64,000 nucleotides of DNA, taken from Magnaporthiopsis rhizophila (taxonomy: Eukaryota > Ascomycota > Sordariomycetes > Magnaporthales > Magnaporthaceae). Made by a program: the position numbers and the translations under genes. The notes beneath the pieces are model-generated. The model ran no database searches and was not told where the DNA came from. It was given only the letters and a program-made list of their open reading frames with translations. Position 1 is the stretch's first letter; every line of letters begins with the position of its first letter. Below are positions 1 to 10,230 of the stretch, piece after piece. The stretch is taken from assembly GCA_003049465.1 (NCBI GenBank), contig PYSS01000069.1:124001-188000 (forward strand), given 5' to 3'.

Positions 1-807
1 GCGCGTGACGGTCATGGCTAGTGGATATTGGCCGGGCAGGGTGACGCAGAGCATATCCATCAGTAGTGGTAGGGATGGTTTCAGTGGAGGTCAAGAGTGC
101 GCAAGGTGATTATTTAGCCTGGGGAATAATACCACCGTACCATGGTGGGTTGTATGAAGGAACGAGAAAACGTATGGACAAAAGGCTTACGGGAAAGCCC
201 GTGTGTACCTGGTTGTGGGGAGCTTTTTGGGTATATTTTTGCGACGGTCTTCTCATATGGAGTTTCTATCCCGACTTAAACAGGACCCTTGAATGGTGTG
301 ATGGGACTACCGAAAGACTGCTTCTGGCTTTGCTCGTCTCTTGAGGCCCTCTCACTTTATGTTTGCCGCCGCAATACTAGGAGCGGAAGCCCGTCCTCCA
401 TCGCCCAAGACATGAAGTCAAACCGACTAGCGCCGGTCTCATCTTCGTTCTAGGCCAAAGAGAGCAGGATATGCTGGGACAGGGTGTACTCTACCAAGCA
501 GCTTAGCTGCTTCTCGGCCTCGACATTAAACTCCATGCTCAAGTCCCGGTCGTCCGAGCCTCCAGACACCCCGATCGTTATTCTGACGCCGTCGATGTAG
601 CACGTGCCGGTCACATCGCCATGCGGCGACATCACTATGCCCTGCTTTCCATCCCGCCCATAATCCTCTCACATCACCTTGCCAGCCCAGCTGCGTGGAA
701 GGCAGGAGATGGCAGGCCCAGCCGAGAGCGTACATCCAGTTGGTTTAGTGGAGCTTTTACCGGAGGTCAGGGGTAGACTGGGAGGTTGCAGATGACATGG
801 AAGTGGG

Positions 808-1170
808 TCAATTTAAGCTAGCCCTGTTGCGTGCGAGAGCGCGTCGGAAAGGATGGCGCGCGAGGCCAGTGACAGGATCGACTTTCCGATCGAACGGAAC
901 ATGGCCGGAGAGGGTCTCCTCCCACCGCAGCTTATTCTCGTTCACGAGGATACCGCAAGCAGCCGATACAAAGGCCTTGGTGAGGGAGCCGGCCAGCTGC
1001 GTGGCTTCCATGTCTACGGGTACGGTCTCTTTGGCGTCCCTGTGTACCTTTCCGATCCGATCCAAAGCCGGGATGAGAGGCCGGAGCCTGCTATGTGGAG
1101 GCCAGTTGGCGATTCTCTGCACTCGTTTCAGGCCGCGTCTTGCGTTTTTGCCTCGCTTCGCATCTGCCAT
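808..1170 (-). pseudogene. serine beta-lactamase-like family remnant
   Basis: The minus-strand frame contains GSLTKAFVSAACGILVNEN followed by KLRWEE. This is the SxxK-type active-site region (Ser and Lys in S-L-T-K) of the fungal beta-lactamase/transpeptidase-like hydrolase family, whose members are normally several hundred residues long. About 45 residues match the family pattern, up to the segment around PFDRK.DPVTG. After that the frame becomes non-homologous and stops. No continuation with the later family motifs was found in any frame nearby. It is most simply a decayed fragment of a once complete gene or of a transferred piece. The short minus-strand frame at 450-635 may be more of the same relic, but I cannot show that. 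Confidence 0.45.
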
Positions 1171-1629
1171 CTCGTGCTCTGATCTGTCGCTACTGTTTAG
1201 ATGCCTACAATCGTTGCCTGACAGGTGGAGGCAAGGTCATGATCTCGCAAGATAAGTGCTAGGTAGTTGCTGCTCAGACCCCAGGGTCGACGGTACCGTA
1301 ATATTTTGGCATACGATAGTGAAAATAGGGTACAAAGGTTGTGCGCATGGCAGAAGCACGCCTCACTCCACAGCAACAGAGACGCCGAGCGATGCGTCGT
1401 AGCCGGGCTCAAAGCAGCCTTGAGCAAACATGATTTCACGAATCACGGGGAAAAAAAAAGCCGCCGTGCAGTTCTGGGTGTCCCTTCCCGGCAGGCCCTT
1501 CGCAATTTTGCAATTCGCTCACGAACCGAGAGGATTCGTGCTCCTGTAAGTGCGATGGCCGAGCAGGTTTGACAAGGGATCGTCACATAGAAGCAACCTA
1601 GGCTAGGTAATGGCAAGAATCAACGGCAA

Positions 1630-1860
1630 TCAATACCGAAAATATCGGTAAAAAAAAATGCAAAAGCTCACTCGACTGCCCTTCGAGGGGGAGTCGAGTT
1701 ACGAAAACCCCACTTTTTGGAGGTTTTTCTTCGGTAGCTCTAAAGTCGCCGTCAACGGACGGATTCGAATCAGCGAGCTTGGGGTTTTCTTGGCCCTCAC
1801 CCGTGGAAGAAGGTTGTGGCATTCTAACACCACGGTTGTACCCGTTCAACCACCCGGTCT
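1630..1860. repeat. hairpin-rich element, possibly tRNA-derived relic
   Basis: Several perfect short inverted repeats are packed together. TACCGA/TCGGTA lies at 1634-1650 with a 5-base loop. ACTCGACT/AGTCGAGT lies at 1670-1699. CCGTGG/CCACGG lies at 1801-1835 and GGTTG/CAACC at 1834-1851. On the minus strand a T-loop-like string, gattcgaatcc, sits near 1760-1772, downstream of the D-arm-like hairpin. The T-stem closing pair is mismatched and the spacing is wrong for a functional tRNA. A tRNA-derived SINE or a MITE relic is possible; nothing proves mobility. Confidence 0.2.
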
Positions 1861-3039
1861 GCTGCTGTGAGCTGTTGAAAATAACACTGTCGGCCGCGTA
1901 TATAAGCCCTTGATTGGCGAAATGTGAGCCAGCGCATCGCGCGCGGCGCAACTCGGCGTGGTTGAAGATGTCGGTCGCAACAACGGCGATGCATCAACAT
2001 TCGTTTTGAAGGTGCAGCCACCTCGCCCAAAGCCGTCATTCACAATCGCTGCCGTCCCACTGGACGAACCTTTCGATTATGCCGTCGGCGTGGTGGTGGT
2101 GCAGGCCAATGCAGTGCTCCCCTTCCACGCGATACCCGAGCCTCCAGACGCCGCAATGCGGGGAAATATCCTGGCGCTCGTGAAGAAGCGGTCGCCAATG
2201 TCTTCCCCAGAGCGCTGGGAGCATCGGTGAACTGCGACGCGAGATAATGGCCGTGATATGGGTGTTAGTGCGGCCGCACCAGGCTTTTGCAACCATGCAC
2301 ATGGCCAGCCGACATCACCAGATTCAGACCAGCAGTGGCCGACGCTCGCCCTGGTTGCGGCCATTATCAAATACGGCCACCTGCAGGGAGCTGCGTGAGG
2401 CTACCTACTCAATGTTTGCCGATTCAGGGCATGTCAGGACCTGGCGCGCTTGTTATGTGACGACTTCTAAGCGTCCGCGGCAAGGGGGAGGAGCCGGTCG
2501 TTGATCCCATCACTGGGAAAGATCCACAGTCCCCACAATTACCCGCTTCAAACCACATGTGGCAGCAGCATTTATGGCGCGCGGTGGGACCGTTGATCCC
2601 CTTTTTGTGCTCCGTCGGTTGGGCTGCCAGCCTGTCGATCGCTGCCATCTGGATGACGGCTCACTTAGATACACATCAAGTGCCGAGCCCAGTCGCTAGT
2701 CCAGGGCGTTTCTTATGCTCGCCTTTGATCGGTAGCTCCGGCAGGTGCAAACCAACTCGTGCTCGGGTTCTCGGGCGTGCGACATGTCCTGCTCAGGCAA
2801 TGGGCGAGGTGATCGCATTACGAGGAACATACTAAGCACCCAAAGGCTGGGGTAACCGCATGTACCCCTTTGGGCCCTTCCTAGCTAACGTGCGCTCAGG
2901 CAAGCTATCGTAATCGTCATCATGGGGCAACTTCTGTGAGGCGGTTGAGGAATTCCCTAGCGACCAGACGAAATAAAAGAATTCCACTACGGGCTGCGCC
3001 AGACCTTTGCCGATCAAAATGAACTACATATATAGCACC

Positions 3040-4119
3040 CTAGCTATAGTGATCTCCACGCTGATTTCCCCATACCAGCTCCCGTGACTCTCGTAGGTTT
3101 TTCTGCAGCTGCTCCCTAACCCCCATCTTCCACAGAATACGTGTTCTCTTGACCAGCTTAGGAGGCTCGTCACAGTCCGTGATCTCGCCAGTCGCGTCAC
3201 TCTTCTGGTCATCAGCCACAAGACCCTCCCTCGCTCCCTTGGCGGGTTCATACAAAAAGAAATCAAGCCAGCGGTAAAGTCCCTTGGTGGTGATGATGAC
3301 AGTGGGTTCCCTGTTCGCATATCTGTGGGCAAGCAGTTCAACAAAAATGGTGGGGGCTGGGTCAACCTGGGGGTTTTTGAGAAAGGCCGTCACCTCGGCC
3401 GAGTGCTTCTCGTATCCGCCCGGCGTTGAGACGTATACGACCTTGGGGTTGTGACTCCCTGTAAAAGCCGAAAATTCACTGAAAATATGCTCCCCGCTTC
3501 GGAGCCTGGCTTTGAGTCGTCTGGCGGGTGTGGGTTCTCCAAGAAGACCTAGTTCCTGGAGGGAAAGTGCCCTCGAGTCGACCCGAGAACGCTGTAGGCT
3601 GGCTAGCAAGGCACCATCGTCGACGTTTTGGGCACGCCAATCGTTATGGTAGTCTTGATAGTCTTTGCCGCCGCCGTCGTCACCATCATCATCGTCGGCA
3701 TCGTGGCTGTCATGGTCGGTGCTACGTGAAAAAGATCAGCGACTTGGACCGCGACCGTGAGGGCTCTATGGGTTACCTTGGTGATGCCACCAGAAAAGCA
3801 TTTGGTGAAGTGTCCTGCTCTGCGTCAGACAGTTCCCGGAGTTGGCGCAGCCAGTACCTTCGCAAGGCTTCGGGATGTGCTTTGTTAGATCACGCAAAAA
3901 GATTCTCTGAGCATGAGATATGTTTTCTTGCTAACCTATGAGGCGCAATGGGAGTGACTTTTGACATTTCTTGGTTACGCGGCCTTCTGTTGCTTTGGCC
4001 ACGGCATCTCGCGAGGACATCGTGACGGAACGCGTGACTCTCCGCGGCAGCGGCGTGATTTCCGGTTCTTGCTCGTCTAGGCCCTCTTCGGGCCTTGAGC
4101 AGCTTTGCGGCGCTAGCAT
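3040..4119 (-). CDS. hypothetical protein, three exons, 322 aa
   Basis: I do not recognise this gene. The model joins exons 4119-3936, 3879-3777 and 3721-3040. Intron 1 is 56 nt (gttagc..ctaac..aag). Intron 2 is 55 nt (gtaacc, then branch-like ctgat, then cgtag). The spliced length is 969 nt with no internal stop, and coding-like text runs across both joints. The start is the ATG at 4119, the best initiator in frame. The N-terminal part is basic and Ser/Thr-rich. A leucine- and arginine-rich segment (HPEALRRYWLRQLREL) spans the exon 1/2 joint. An acidic Asp/Gly run follows in exon 3, around residues 98-111. The C-terminal 170 residues look folded, with an alternating hydrophobic pattern (KVVYVSTPGG, PTIFVELLAHRYANREPTVI). 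No signal peptide or membrane segment is seen. A CRE-like TGACGTCA lies about 240 bp upstream. Confidence 0.65.
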
Positions 4120-4360
4120 GGAAGCGAGGAGGGATAACGTGGGAGGAACTTTTCGAGGTCCTTTGTTGCGGTTGGAAGAAATGGATGATAGATGTGACCA
4201 AGGTTCGGAAAGCAGCGGGAAGAGAAAGGGAAGAATTGGGCTCCCGTCAGCACCGAACAGCAGCCAGCATGATAGTGGACCGAGAAGAAAAGAAATGGGG
4301 CCAGGAAACAAATAAAAGAAGCAGAGCTTCGCATTCGGCGCGGTAGGGCGATTTATTTTC

Positions 4361-4368
4361 TGACGTCA
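4361..4368. promoter_or_regulatory. CRE-like palindrome TGACGTCA
   Basis: A perfect 8-bp cAMP-response-element palindrome, the consensus site of ATF/CREB-type bZIP factors, lies 242-249 bp upstream of the ATG at 4119. A single 8-mer can occur by chance, so a regulatory role is only a suggestion. Confidence 0.35.
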
Positions 4369-5186
4369 AAGTTCCCCACGGTTCGGGGAGGCAGTTCTCC
4401 ACTCTCCTACGGCGGCAGGAGCGCGTATGGGCGACTGTCCAACCGCGTCGAGTCACAGGTCTTTTCTGCTCACGTCTCGGGCGATCGAAAAGCCCAAGAA
4501 CGATGGACGATGCACCACCGAAATCCCCCATTTCGGACGTGGCTCAACAAAGAACGGAAGCAAAGGAGATCCGGGATTAACTGGAAGAATAACGGAATTG
4601 GAGGCTATATCAAGGCGCCCCATGAGCCACTCGGTCAACCCAGTGGCAGAGGTGTGCCCTTTGGTACATTGGGTTCGGATGCGATTTTATATATCAAAAG
4701 CAGGCGGGAAGCACACGATCTGAAAAAGAATTGCTCTTGAAAACTTAAGTGAGGAACGGCAGGTAGGATACATGGGAGGTTCGGATATACATCCCCGTAG
4801 AATGTTGTGCGGCTACTTAGATGATGGGCCTCCTAGATGGAGAGGCTGCCGTGCCATGGCTGCCCGCGATATATATATATGTGGTGTATACGACGCCGTC
4901 CCAGTCAGGTCAGCCGGCGCCGGTCGCCCTCGATATCCTCTCGCCGTGTATATCCATGTTCCTAGGTATATGCCCATAGAGGCACGGCTGGTCTAGAGGA
5001 TGAAGCGAGAGATGTAGGAAACATTCCGCGCGTGGTGGCAGTATCTTGGGCTTCCCTGAGTTCATGTTATCCATGACTAGTGCCTCCTAGGTCTCGTTCA
5101 CGATCCTCGTCCGCAGCAGTCCGCGTAGAGCAACGTTTCGAGGAAGGATGCAAGCCTCCTCCTCCTCAACACATATAAGGATCCGA
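4369..5186. other. intergenic, no gene seen
   Basis: Only short overlapping open frames occur, without splice-consistent extension. An (AT)n-like stretch, gatatatatatatgtgg, lies near 4868-4884. I see no further structure. Confidence 0.5.
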
Positions 5187-5269
5187 CTAGATCATATGTA
5201 GCTGCTCCGCTGCCGCAGTGCTTATTCCGCTGCTCGGTCCGGGTGTCGGTACGGCCAGCGTCCCATTAT

Positions 5270-5300
<31 letters not shown>

Positions 5301-5806
5301 TAGCAGATTCGTCTTTTCGTTGTCGCCCACCACCGCGGCGGCTGTTTTCTCGTTTGTGCCCCTTCGTCCCCCGGTGTCGGTGCTGCCGATGAGAGAGCCG
5401 GATTCCGTGTCCCGAGCATTGCCGCGGTCGATCCGCCGCTTTGCGCACGCGAGCCAGGCCCAGATTCCCATGAGCGCCGAAAGAGGGACCCCAAGAGCAA
5501 AGATCCAGGCCAGGGGTTGCTTGGGCCTTTCGAGCACCACGACACGAGCAGGCCGAGCGAAAGATATATGCAGGTGATCAACGCCACTAGGCAGCTTGTT
5601 CTCAGGTGCCGCTCAAGGATCCCGGGGTCTGCTTCGGGAAAGATCCGCGCGTAACCGGGGAGGCGAAGGCGGTCATGGACGCGGCGGCCGAGCCGCACGA
5701 TGGCATATCTTCGTGGGATGACGAATTTGTCGATGCCGATGACGAGCAAACTCAAGAAACACCGCCAAACAATGTTGGCCAACAGATGGCTCAGCGCCTC
5801 TTCCAT
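5187..5806 (-). CDS. small predicted membrane protein with a frame discontinuity
   Basis: The family is not recognised. The frame from the ATG at 5806 encodes a hydrophobic N-terminal helix (residues about 10-28), a basic stretch (RRYAIVRLGRRVHDRLRL) and a second hydrophobic helix (SCLVALITCIYLSLGLLV). Near 5525-5560 this frame becomes Ser/Gly-rich and non-membrane. At the same place a second frame takes over with RPKQPLAWIFALGVPLSALM, a convincing third transmembrane helix followed by basic residues. That frame continues through a Ser/Thr/Gly-rich tail and a run of about ten Ala to a stop at 5187. I found no GT..AG intron of normal size that reconciles the frames without deleting a helix. 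A one-base indel (real or assembly), a pseudogene or an unusual intron are the options. The Ala run is encoded by the GCC repeat at 5271-5300. Confidence 0.45.
5271..5300. repeat. trinucleotide microsatellite, (CGC)n/(GCG)n, 10 units
   Basis: Thirty bases of uninterrupted CGC repeat on the plus strand encode the poly-Ala tract of the minus-strand gene at 5187-5806. Such tracts vary in length between strains. Confidence 0.85.
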
Positions 5807-6214
5807 TGAAAAGCCGGTATGGTGGTTTGTTTGGCGGAAGTTCGATGCGTGAAGGGATGCCGCGGAAGAGACAGGTGTTGTATTGATGATGGATGTTGAT
5901 GACACGGATGCGTGCAAACATCTAGATAAAATCAGGGGGAAAAAACGCCACGTCGCAATCCACGGTGGAGATCTAGACGTAAAAGTACATGAAGTTAAAA
6001 TCAAACCGTATCCCTGATGGATGCAGTGGTCATAGGTTTCAAACGCCTGTCCCTCTCACCTGGCTTGAAGCTAATTACGAAGTCTCACACCCTCCGACGC
6101 AATCATGTCTTTGGTATCGCATCTAAACGAAGCCGCAGTGGGGGCCGTTCGAACCTGACGCCTCGGGGTCTAACGCACACCACCACACATTTGCTTCTTG
6201 TCTCGTGAAAGCCC
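5807..6214. other. intergenic, 408 bp
   Basis: This holds the 3' flank of the type III PKS gene and the 5' flank of the small membrane protein gene; both are on the minus strand. No additional gene or clear motif is seen. Confidence 0.5.
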
Positions 6215-7845
6215 TTAGTCTAACTCAACGCCAGCCAACGCCTCGCTTATGAACGCGTCCGATCCCGTCGACTCGGTAGAGCCGTAACCATTCGAAATAC
6301 CAGTCAGGTCGTTCCTCGAGTTGGCTTTGTCGTCATTTTTGCTGCTGCTGCCGCTACCGCTCTCGTCCTCGTCATCGCTCCTGCTAGCCTCACTTTCCGT
6401 CTCTGGCGGCGTCTGCAGGCCTGTGACGGTCGCCGCTACACCCTGCCGCCTCCTCCGCAGCATGCACATTTCGACCGTGATTCCGGGGCCAAAGGCGCAA
6501 CCAACCACGTAACCGGCCGGGGGCCGGCCGCCGGGAGTGTGGGCATCCATGTCCTTGTGGCGCAGCCGATCTAGGACGCTGAAGATGGTGGCGGAGCTCG
6601 AGTTGCCGTGGTTCATGTACGTGTCGTAGCTCGCGCGCATGTGCTCCGACGTGATCCCCATGGCCTTCTCGGCGCCCATCAAGATTGTTGCCCCGCCCGG
6701 GTGCATGGCCCAGTCGAAGTCGGCCGCGGCGCTGTACGCCTTGGGCAATGGTGGGAGCGACGACATGAGCGACTGGAAAGTGGGCTGGAGCACCTCTGTG
6801 GTCAGTTTGGGCACGCGCTGTGTCAAGATAACTTTCCATCCTGCGGTTTTCAACAAGATTAGCAGGATGAGCCGAACGGGCAAAGGTTCAAGGTGGGGGG
6901 CAGGCCTCGCCAAACTCACCAACCGGATCCACATCGAATCCAAGATCACTCTCTGTGTCTGGTATCGTCTGGTTCTGCCATCCGAGTAGATCGAACACGG
7001 GCTCGGCGGCCGGGGCCTGACCGACGCTGTTGCTTAGCACAACGGCGCTGGCACAGTCGGAGAAAAGGCAGACGCCGATTCTGGTGGTCTGGTCCGAGTT
7101 GATGCTGTCCAGTTCGCTGCGCACAAAGGTGGTGCTGACTTCAAGAGCCAGAACCAGGATTCGGGCCGGCAGGCCGCGCATGGCATGGCCGAGAGCGAGG
7201 TTGGCGGCAGTGCGCAGGGCCGCGAGCCCTCCACTACAGCCTACACCGTGGAGAAGCACCTTCTCGACCGAGGGGGATAACCCCAGGGCGCGGGAAACAA
7301 AGTGGTCGTAGCCCGGGTTGGCGCTGTCGGTGCACGTGGTGGAGACCACGTGCGTGATCTGGGCAACGTCGTCGTCGCCAAGCCCCGCGTCGGCCAGCGC
7401 ACGGCGCGCGGCGCTGACGGCCAGGGGCACACCGTCGCTCATGAAGGTGCTGTGCAGCTCCGCTATTGACGGCGCCGTCGGCCCGTTGACTAGCGGGTGA
7501 TCCGGATTGCCGATCGAGGAACGCGCCTCGATGCCCGTGTAGCGATTTATATCAAGCACCTTCTTCATGCTGCATGTGAGCGCGGGGCAGTCAGCACACA
7601 AAGATGCTCCTTTTCCCCTTTCTGCTTCCCGCACCGTACCACGTGCATCGACCGGACAGCTGGGCATGATGGGTGCATCTGGCGGGCGCGCCCTCCTCCA
7701 GGGTAACTCACGCTGGCGAATCTGGATAGAAACGCTTCCCCAGAGCCTCGACCGCATCTGGCTTGAGGGCGTAGGGCGGGTATTGTGAGCCAATGCCGAG
7801 GATAGAGAGCCCCAGCCCTTGGAAGCTGCTTTGCGGCGCCGCCAT
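6215..7845 (-). CDS. type III polyketide synthase, ORAS-like, 469 aa
   Basis: This is a chalcone-synthase-fold enzyme that extends an acyl-CoA starter with malonyl-CoA to make pyrones, alkylresorcinols or resorcylic acids. Exons are 7845-7712, 7569-6920 and 6840-6215. Introns are 142 nt (gtgagt..atgcag) and 79 nt (gtgagt..ctaat..cgcag), and the spliced ORF is 1410 nt. The catalytic triad is present: Cys156 (GVGCSGG), His308 (DWAMHPGG) and Asn341 (NHGNSSSATIF). The order and spacing match Neurospora crassa ORAS, which takes long-chain acyl-CoA starters. The N-terminus (GIGSQYPP, then KRFYPDSPAMKKVLDINRYTG across the first joint) also fits that clade. After the core, about 80 residues form an acidic, Ser/Asp/Gly-rich tail that is probably disordered. 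No signal peptide is seen. The starter length cannot be read from the sequence. No tailoring oxygenase or transporter is adjacent. Confidence 0.93.
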
Positions 7846-9461
7846 TGTCGCGGCCCTTCCTTATTCTCTCGTCTTTTTTTGTTCTGGTCTGTTCTTCTTT
7901 ATAATTTATGCGAGCGCGAGCAGCGTCCCCTGGGAGCGAGCCAGTTGATGTCCTCGCCTCGTCTTCCTATGCCACAGCCAGTCGCGTTGCCTCTCGGTCA
8001 GAGAGAGGTCGCCGACGGCCAATTGAGCGGGCAACCGAGCACCAAGGGTTGGGAGGCTGTTCACGGGGTAGGCGCAGCGTTCGCTGTATGCAGGGGAGCA
8101 GTGGTGGTTGTGAGAATTGCTGGCTCGAGCAATGTGATAGGGAGCAAAAATGTTGAGGTTCCGTTGCTCAGGGATTTTCTACTTTGCGCGGCAGAGGACG
8201 GGCCGGCACTGCAGGAGCTGCTTGGCCAAATTAGGCAGGATACATCAGGTGTGTACCGTATTTACGACGTCAGTGAAAACCATTCCAGATGGCGGTTTCT
8301 GCCCGATTTCCAAGCGGCTCGACCCTCTTGTGTTGGAACCCTGCCTCGCCCGCCCTTCGCCTACCAGAGGCGTCAAATGCTGGCCTGCGTGTGGTGGACA
8401 TTGGTGTGTGTCCACACATAAGCATTACTTTTTCTTTTTCCCCTCCAGCGGCCAGGGATCTGATCTGATCGGCCGGCCAAGTCTCGGCCTTGTACCTCCG
8501 CCCGCCATCGTTTTGTGCGCGCCGTTGCTCAGTATCGAATAGCAGGAGACAGCAAAAAACGTCTGCATGCGTAGTCAATGCGGTGTGTGCAGTCGTGCAG
8601 GGATCATGGCTTAGAAATCGTACCAGTCACAGGCCCCTGAATCGCAAGGGTTTCGGGGGAGGCTGAGAGGACACCTGCGTCAATGATTTGGAAACGAAAA
8701 CGCGCCGCCTGTCGGATTGCGTGGCCACTGCTCAACGGAGGTGCTGTCGTCGTCGCACTGGACCCAATTTGACGGCCGACAGCGGACCTGAGGATGTGAA
8801 TTGGCCAATCGATTGCCAGCGGCTGCAAGGGTCGCCGGGATCGCCCCCGCACTGGAAGCTCGTAGCCAATCCAGCGGCAAGTATGACGCTTTCATTCGGA
8901 CGGACCTAGACCTTATGTAAGCGAAGACTTTTGCATCTGGCAGTTCCATCTCCCCATGCAGGGTTATTTGCATCCCGCACCGGGGTGCCCGGGCACGTTG
9001 CTCAAATAAAAAGTTTGGACAGCGAATACTCCCAACGCAGTCGCGTCGATAAAAATATAAGTTTTCTTTTCGTAAATCTGCTGCTTTGCTCAAGGATATG
9101 GTCGATCGAAATCGTTAGGTCGTATACTGTCAAAGGTTATCTAGCGAGAAACCTTAATATTATAGGTACCGACCCCTTGGTTGTCACAAGCACCCGAACT
9201 CAGTCCTCCTTTGAAGCGTTCATTTGGCCTAGAAGGCGACCGACGGTGGGGTCAACCCCGGCATGTCCCCTCTCCGTGGGGGCTTTCCCGCCGGTTGAAA
9301 CCCTCGTTGAGTCCTTGTAGATTGTTCCGAATCCCGACAGAACGGGGCAACGCAACTCCGAGCCTGCCTGCCATCCTCAAAGGTTGGACTGTGATGGCGC
9401 GTGCTCGAGGTTTATACAAACAACAACATACGTCATAAATAGCCCGGCACAAGACAAAAAG
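7846..9461. other. 1.6-kb divergent intergenic region
   Basis: The region lies between the divergently transcribed type III PKS (minus) and the small membrane protein gene (plus). Open frames here are short and lack splice-consistent continuation. It is long compared with other divergent promoters in this window (0.4-1.0 kb), which would suit regulated expression. No binding site is proposed. Confidence 0.5.
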
Positions 9462-9914
9462 ATGATAATCTCCAAACTCCCCCTGATCCTACACATCCTG
9501 ATCGAGACGGCCGCCGCACGCTCCTTCATCTTCCAGCCCCGGAGCCAGCTGCCGCTCGACCAAGCCCGGGACGGCGACGGCGGCGCCACGCGGCGCGAGG
9601 CTGACCTGATCCTCTCGAACCTCGGCGGCGCCCTGCTGACCACCAACCTGGTCGCCCTGGTCCTGGTCCTCCGCCCGGACGACCAGGCCCTCGACCGGAC
9701 CGGCCGCCTCATGGCGCTTGCGCTCGCCTCGTACCACGTCTGGCCGGCCTACAGGGCTATCTCGCGCATCTTCTTCTTGCGCCCCGTCGTCTCGTCACGC
9801 GCAACGACGCGGGTAGATGCCCCGCTTGGTGGCCCGCCTGTGCACCTTGCCGTCCACGCGGTCTGTCTCGCCGGTCTGCTGGGTTCCGGCCTGTTTGGCG
9901 GGACGGATCGATAG
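9462..9914 (+). CDS. small integral membrane protein, about 150 aa
   Basis: A single exon starts at ATG 9462; an upstream in-frame ATG exists at 9384, but the hydrophobic N-terminus beginning MIISKLPLILHILIE argues for 9462. Four hydrophobic segments are visible: about residues 3-20, 45-67 (including GGALLTTNLVALVLVL), 79-100, and the C-terminal stretch (HAVCLAGLLGSGLFGG). The pattern KxPLxLHIxIE, an internal Pro/Gln loop and a YHVWPAYRAI segment resembles a widespread but uncharacterised group of small fungal four-helix membrane proteins. Its role is unknown. It is the nearest gene upstream of the type III PKS and is transcribed away from it; co-function is not shown. Confidence 0.65.
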   Translation: MIISKLPLILHILIETAAARSFIFQPRSQLPLDQARDGDGGATRREADLILSNLGGALLTTNLVALVLVLRPDDQALDRTGRLMALALASYHVWPAYRAISRIFFLRPVVSSRATTRVDAPLGGPPVHLAVHAVCLAGLLGSGLFGGTDR

Positions 9915-10230
9915 AAGTGGCGGTGGGTGAGAGGGCATGGTGGGGGATGAAAGGTGTGATTCGGTGATATGAGCAAGCTGGAGTTCACAGGCCTGATCTC
10001 ACAATACCTGCCATAACCTTGTCATGTTTAGAACCAGCACTGGGCTACCTTGGGCGAACCAATATTCAAATAACAGATTTGGTCTCGTAATGGCATCAGA
10101 TGTGCCATTCACCTCCACTTACGAGAGTTTTTATATGCACCAGTCATATATATCCTGAAGTCGATGCATATAGGGGAACACTCCCTTGGCTCCGTTTGGA
10201 TTTACTTATCTTATTCCAATGCAGCCTTTC
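9915..10230. other. convergent intergenic, 316 bp
   Basis: The tail-to-tail spacer between the small membrane protein gene and BFR2 probably carries both 3' ends. Nothing else is seen. Confidence 0.5.

Larger units (their letters stand above)
1..3039. other. gene-poor left end
   Basis: No intact gene could be supported here. Open frames are short, lack consistent splice sites and drift between frames. The stretch contains the beta-lactamase-like remnant at 808-1170 and the hairpin-rich element at 1630-1860, which are listed separately. A 13-base string, cgagcctccagac, occurs near both 555 and 2130, which may hint at duplicated debris. I see nothing else definable. Confidence 0.5.

Noticed and set aside
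1740..1860. Functional tRNA gene on the minus strand
   Set aside because: The T-stem closing pair is mismatched, the anticodon-like loop has eight bases, and the distance to the T-arm is too long.
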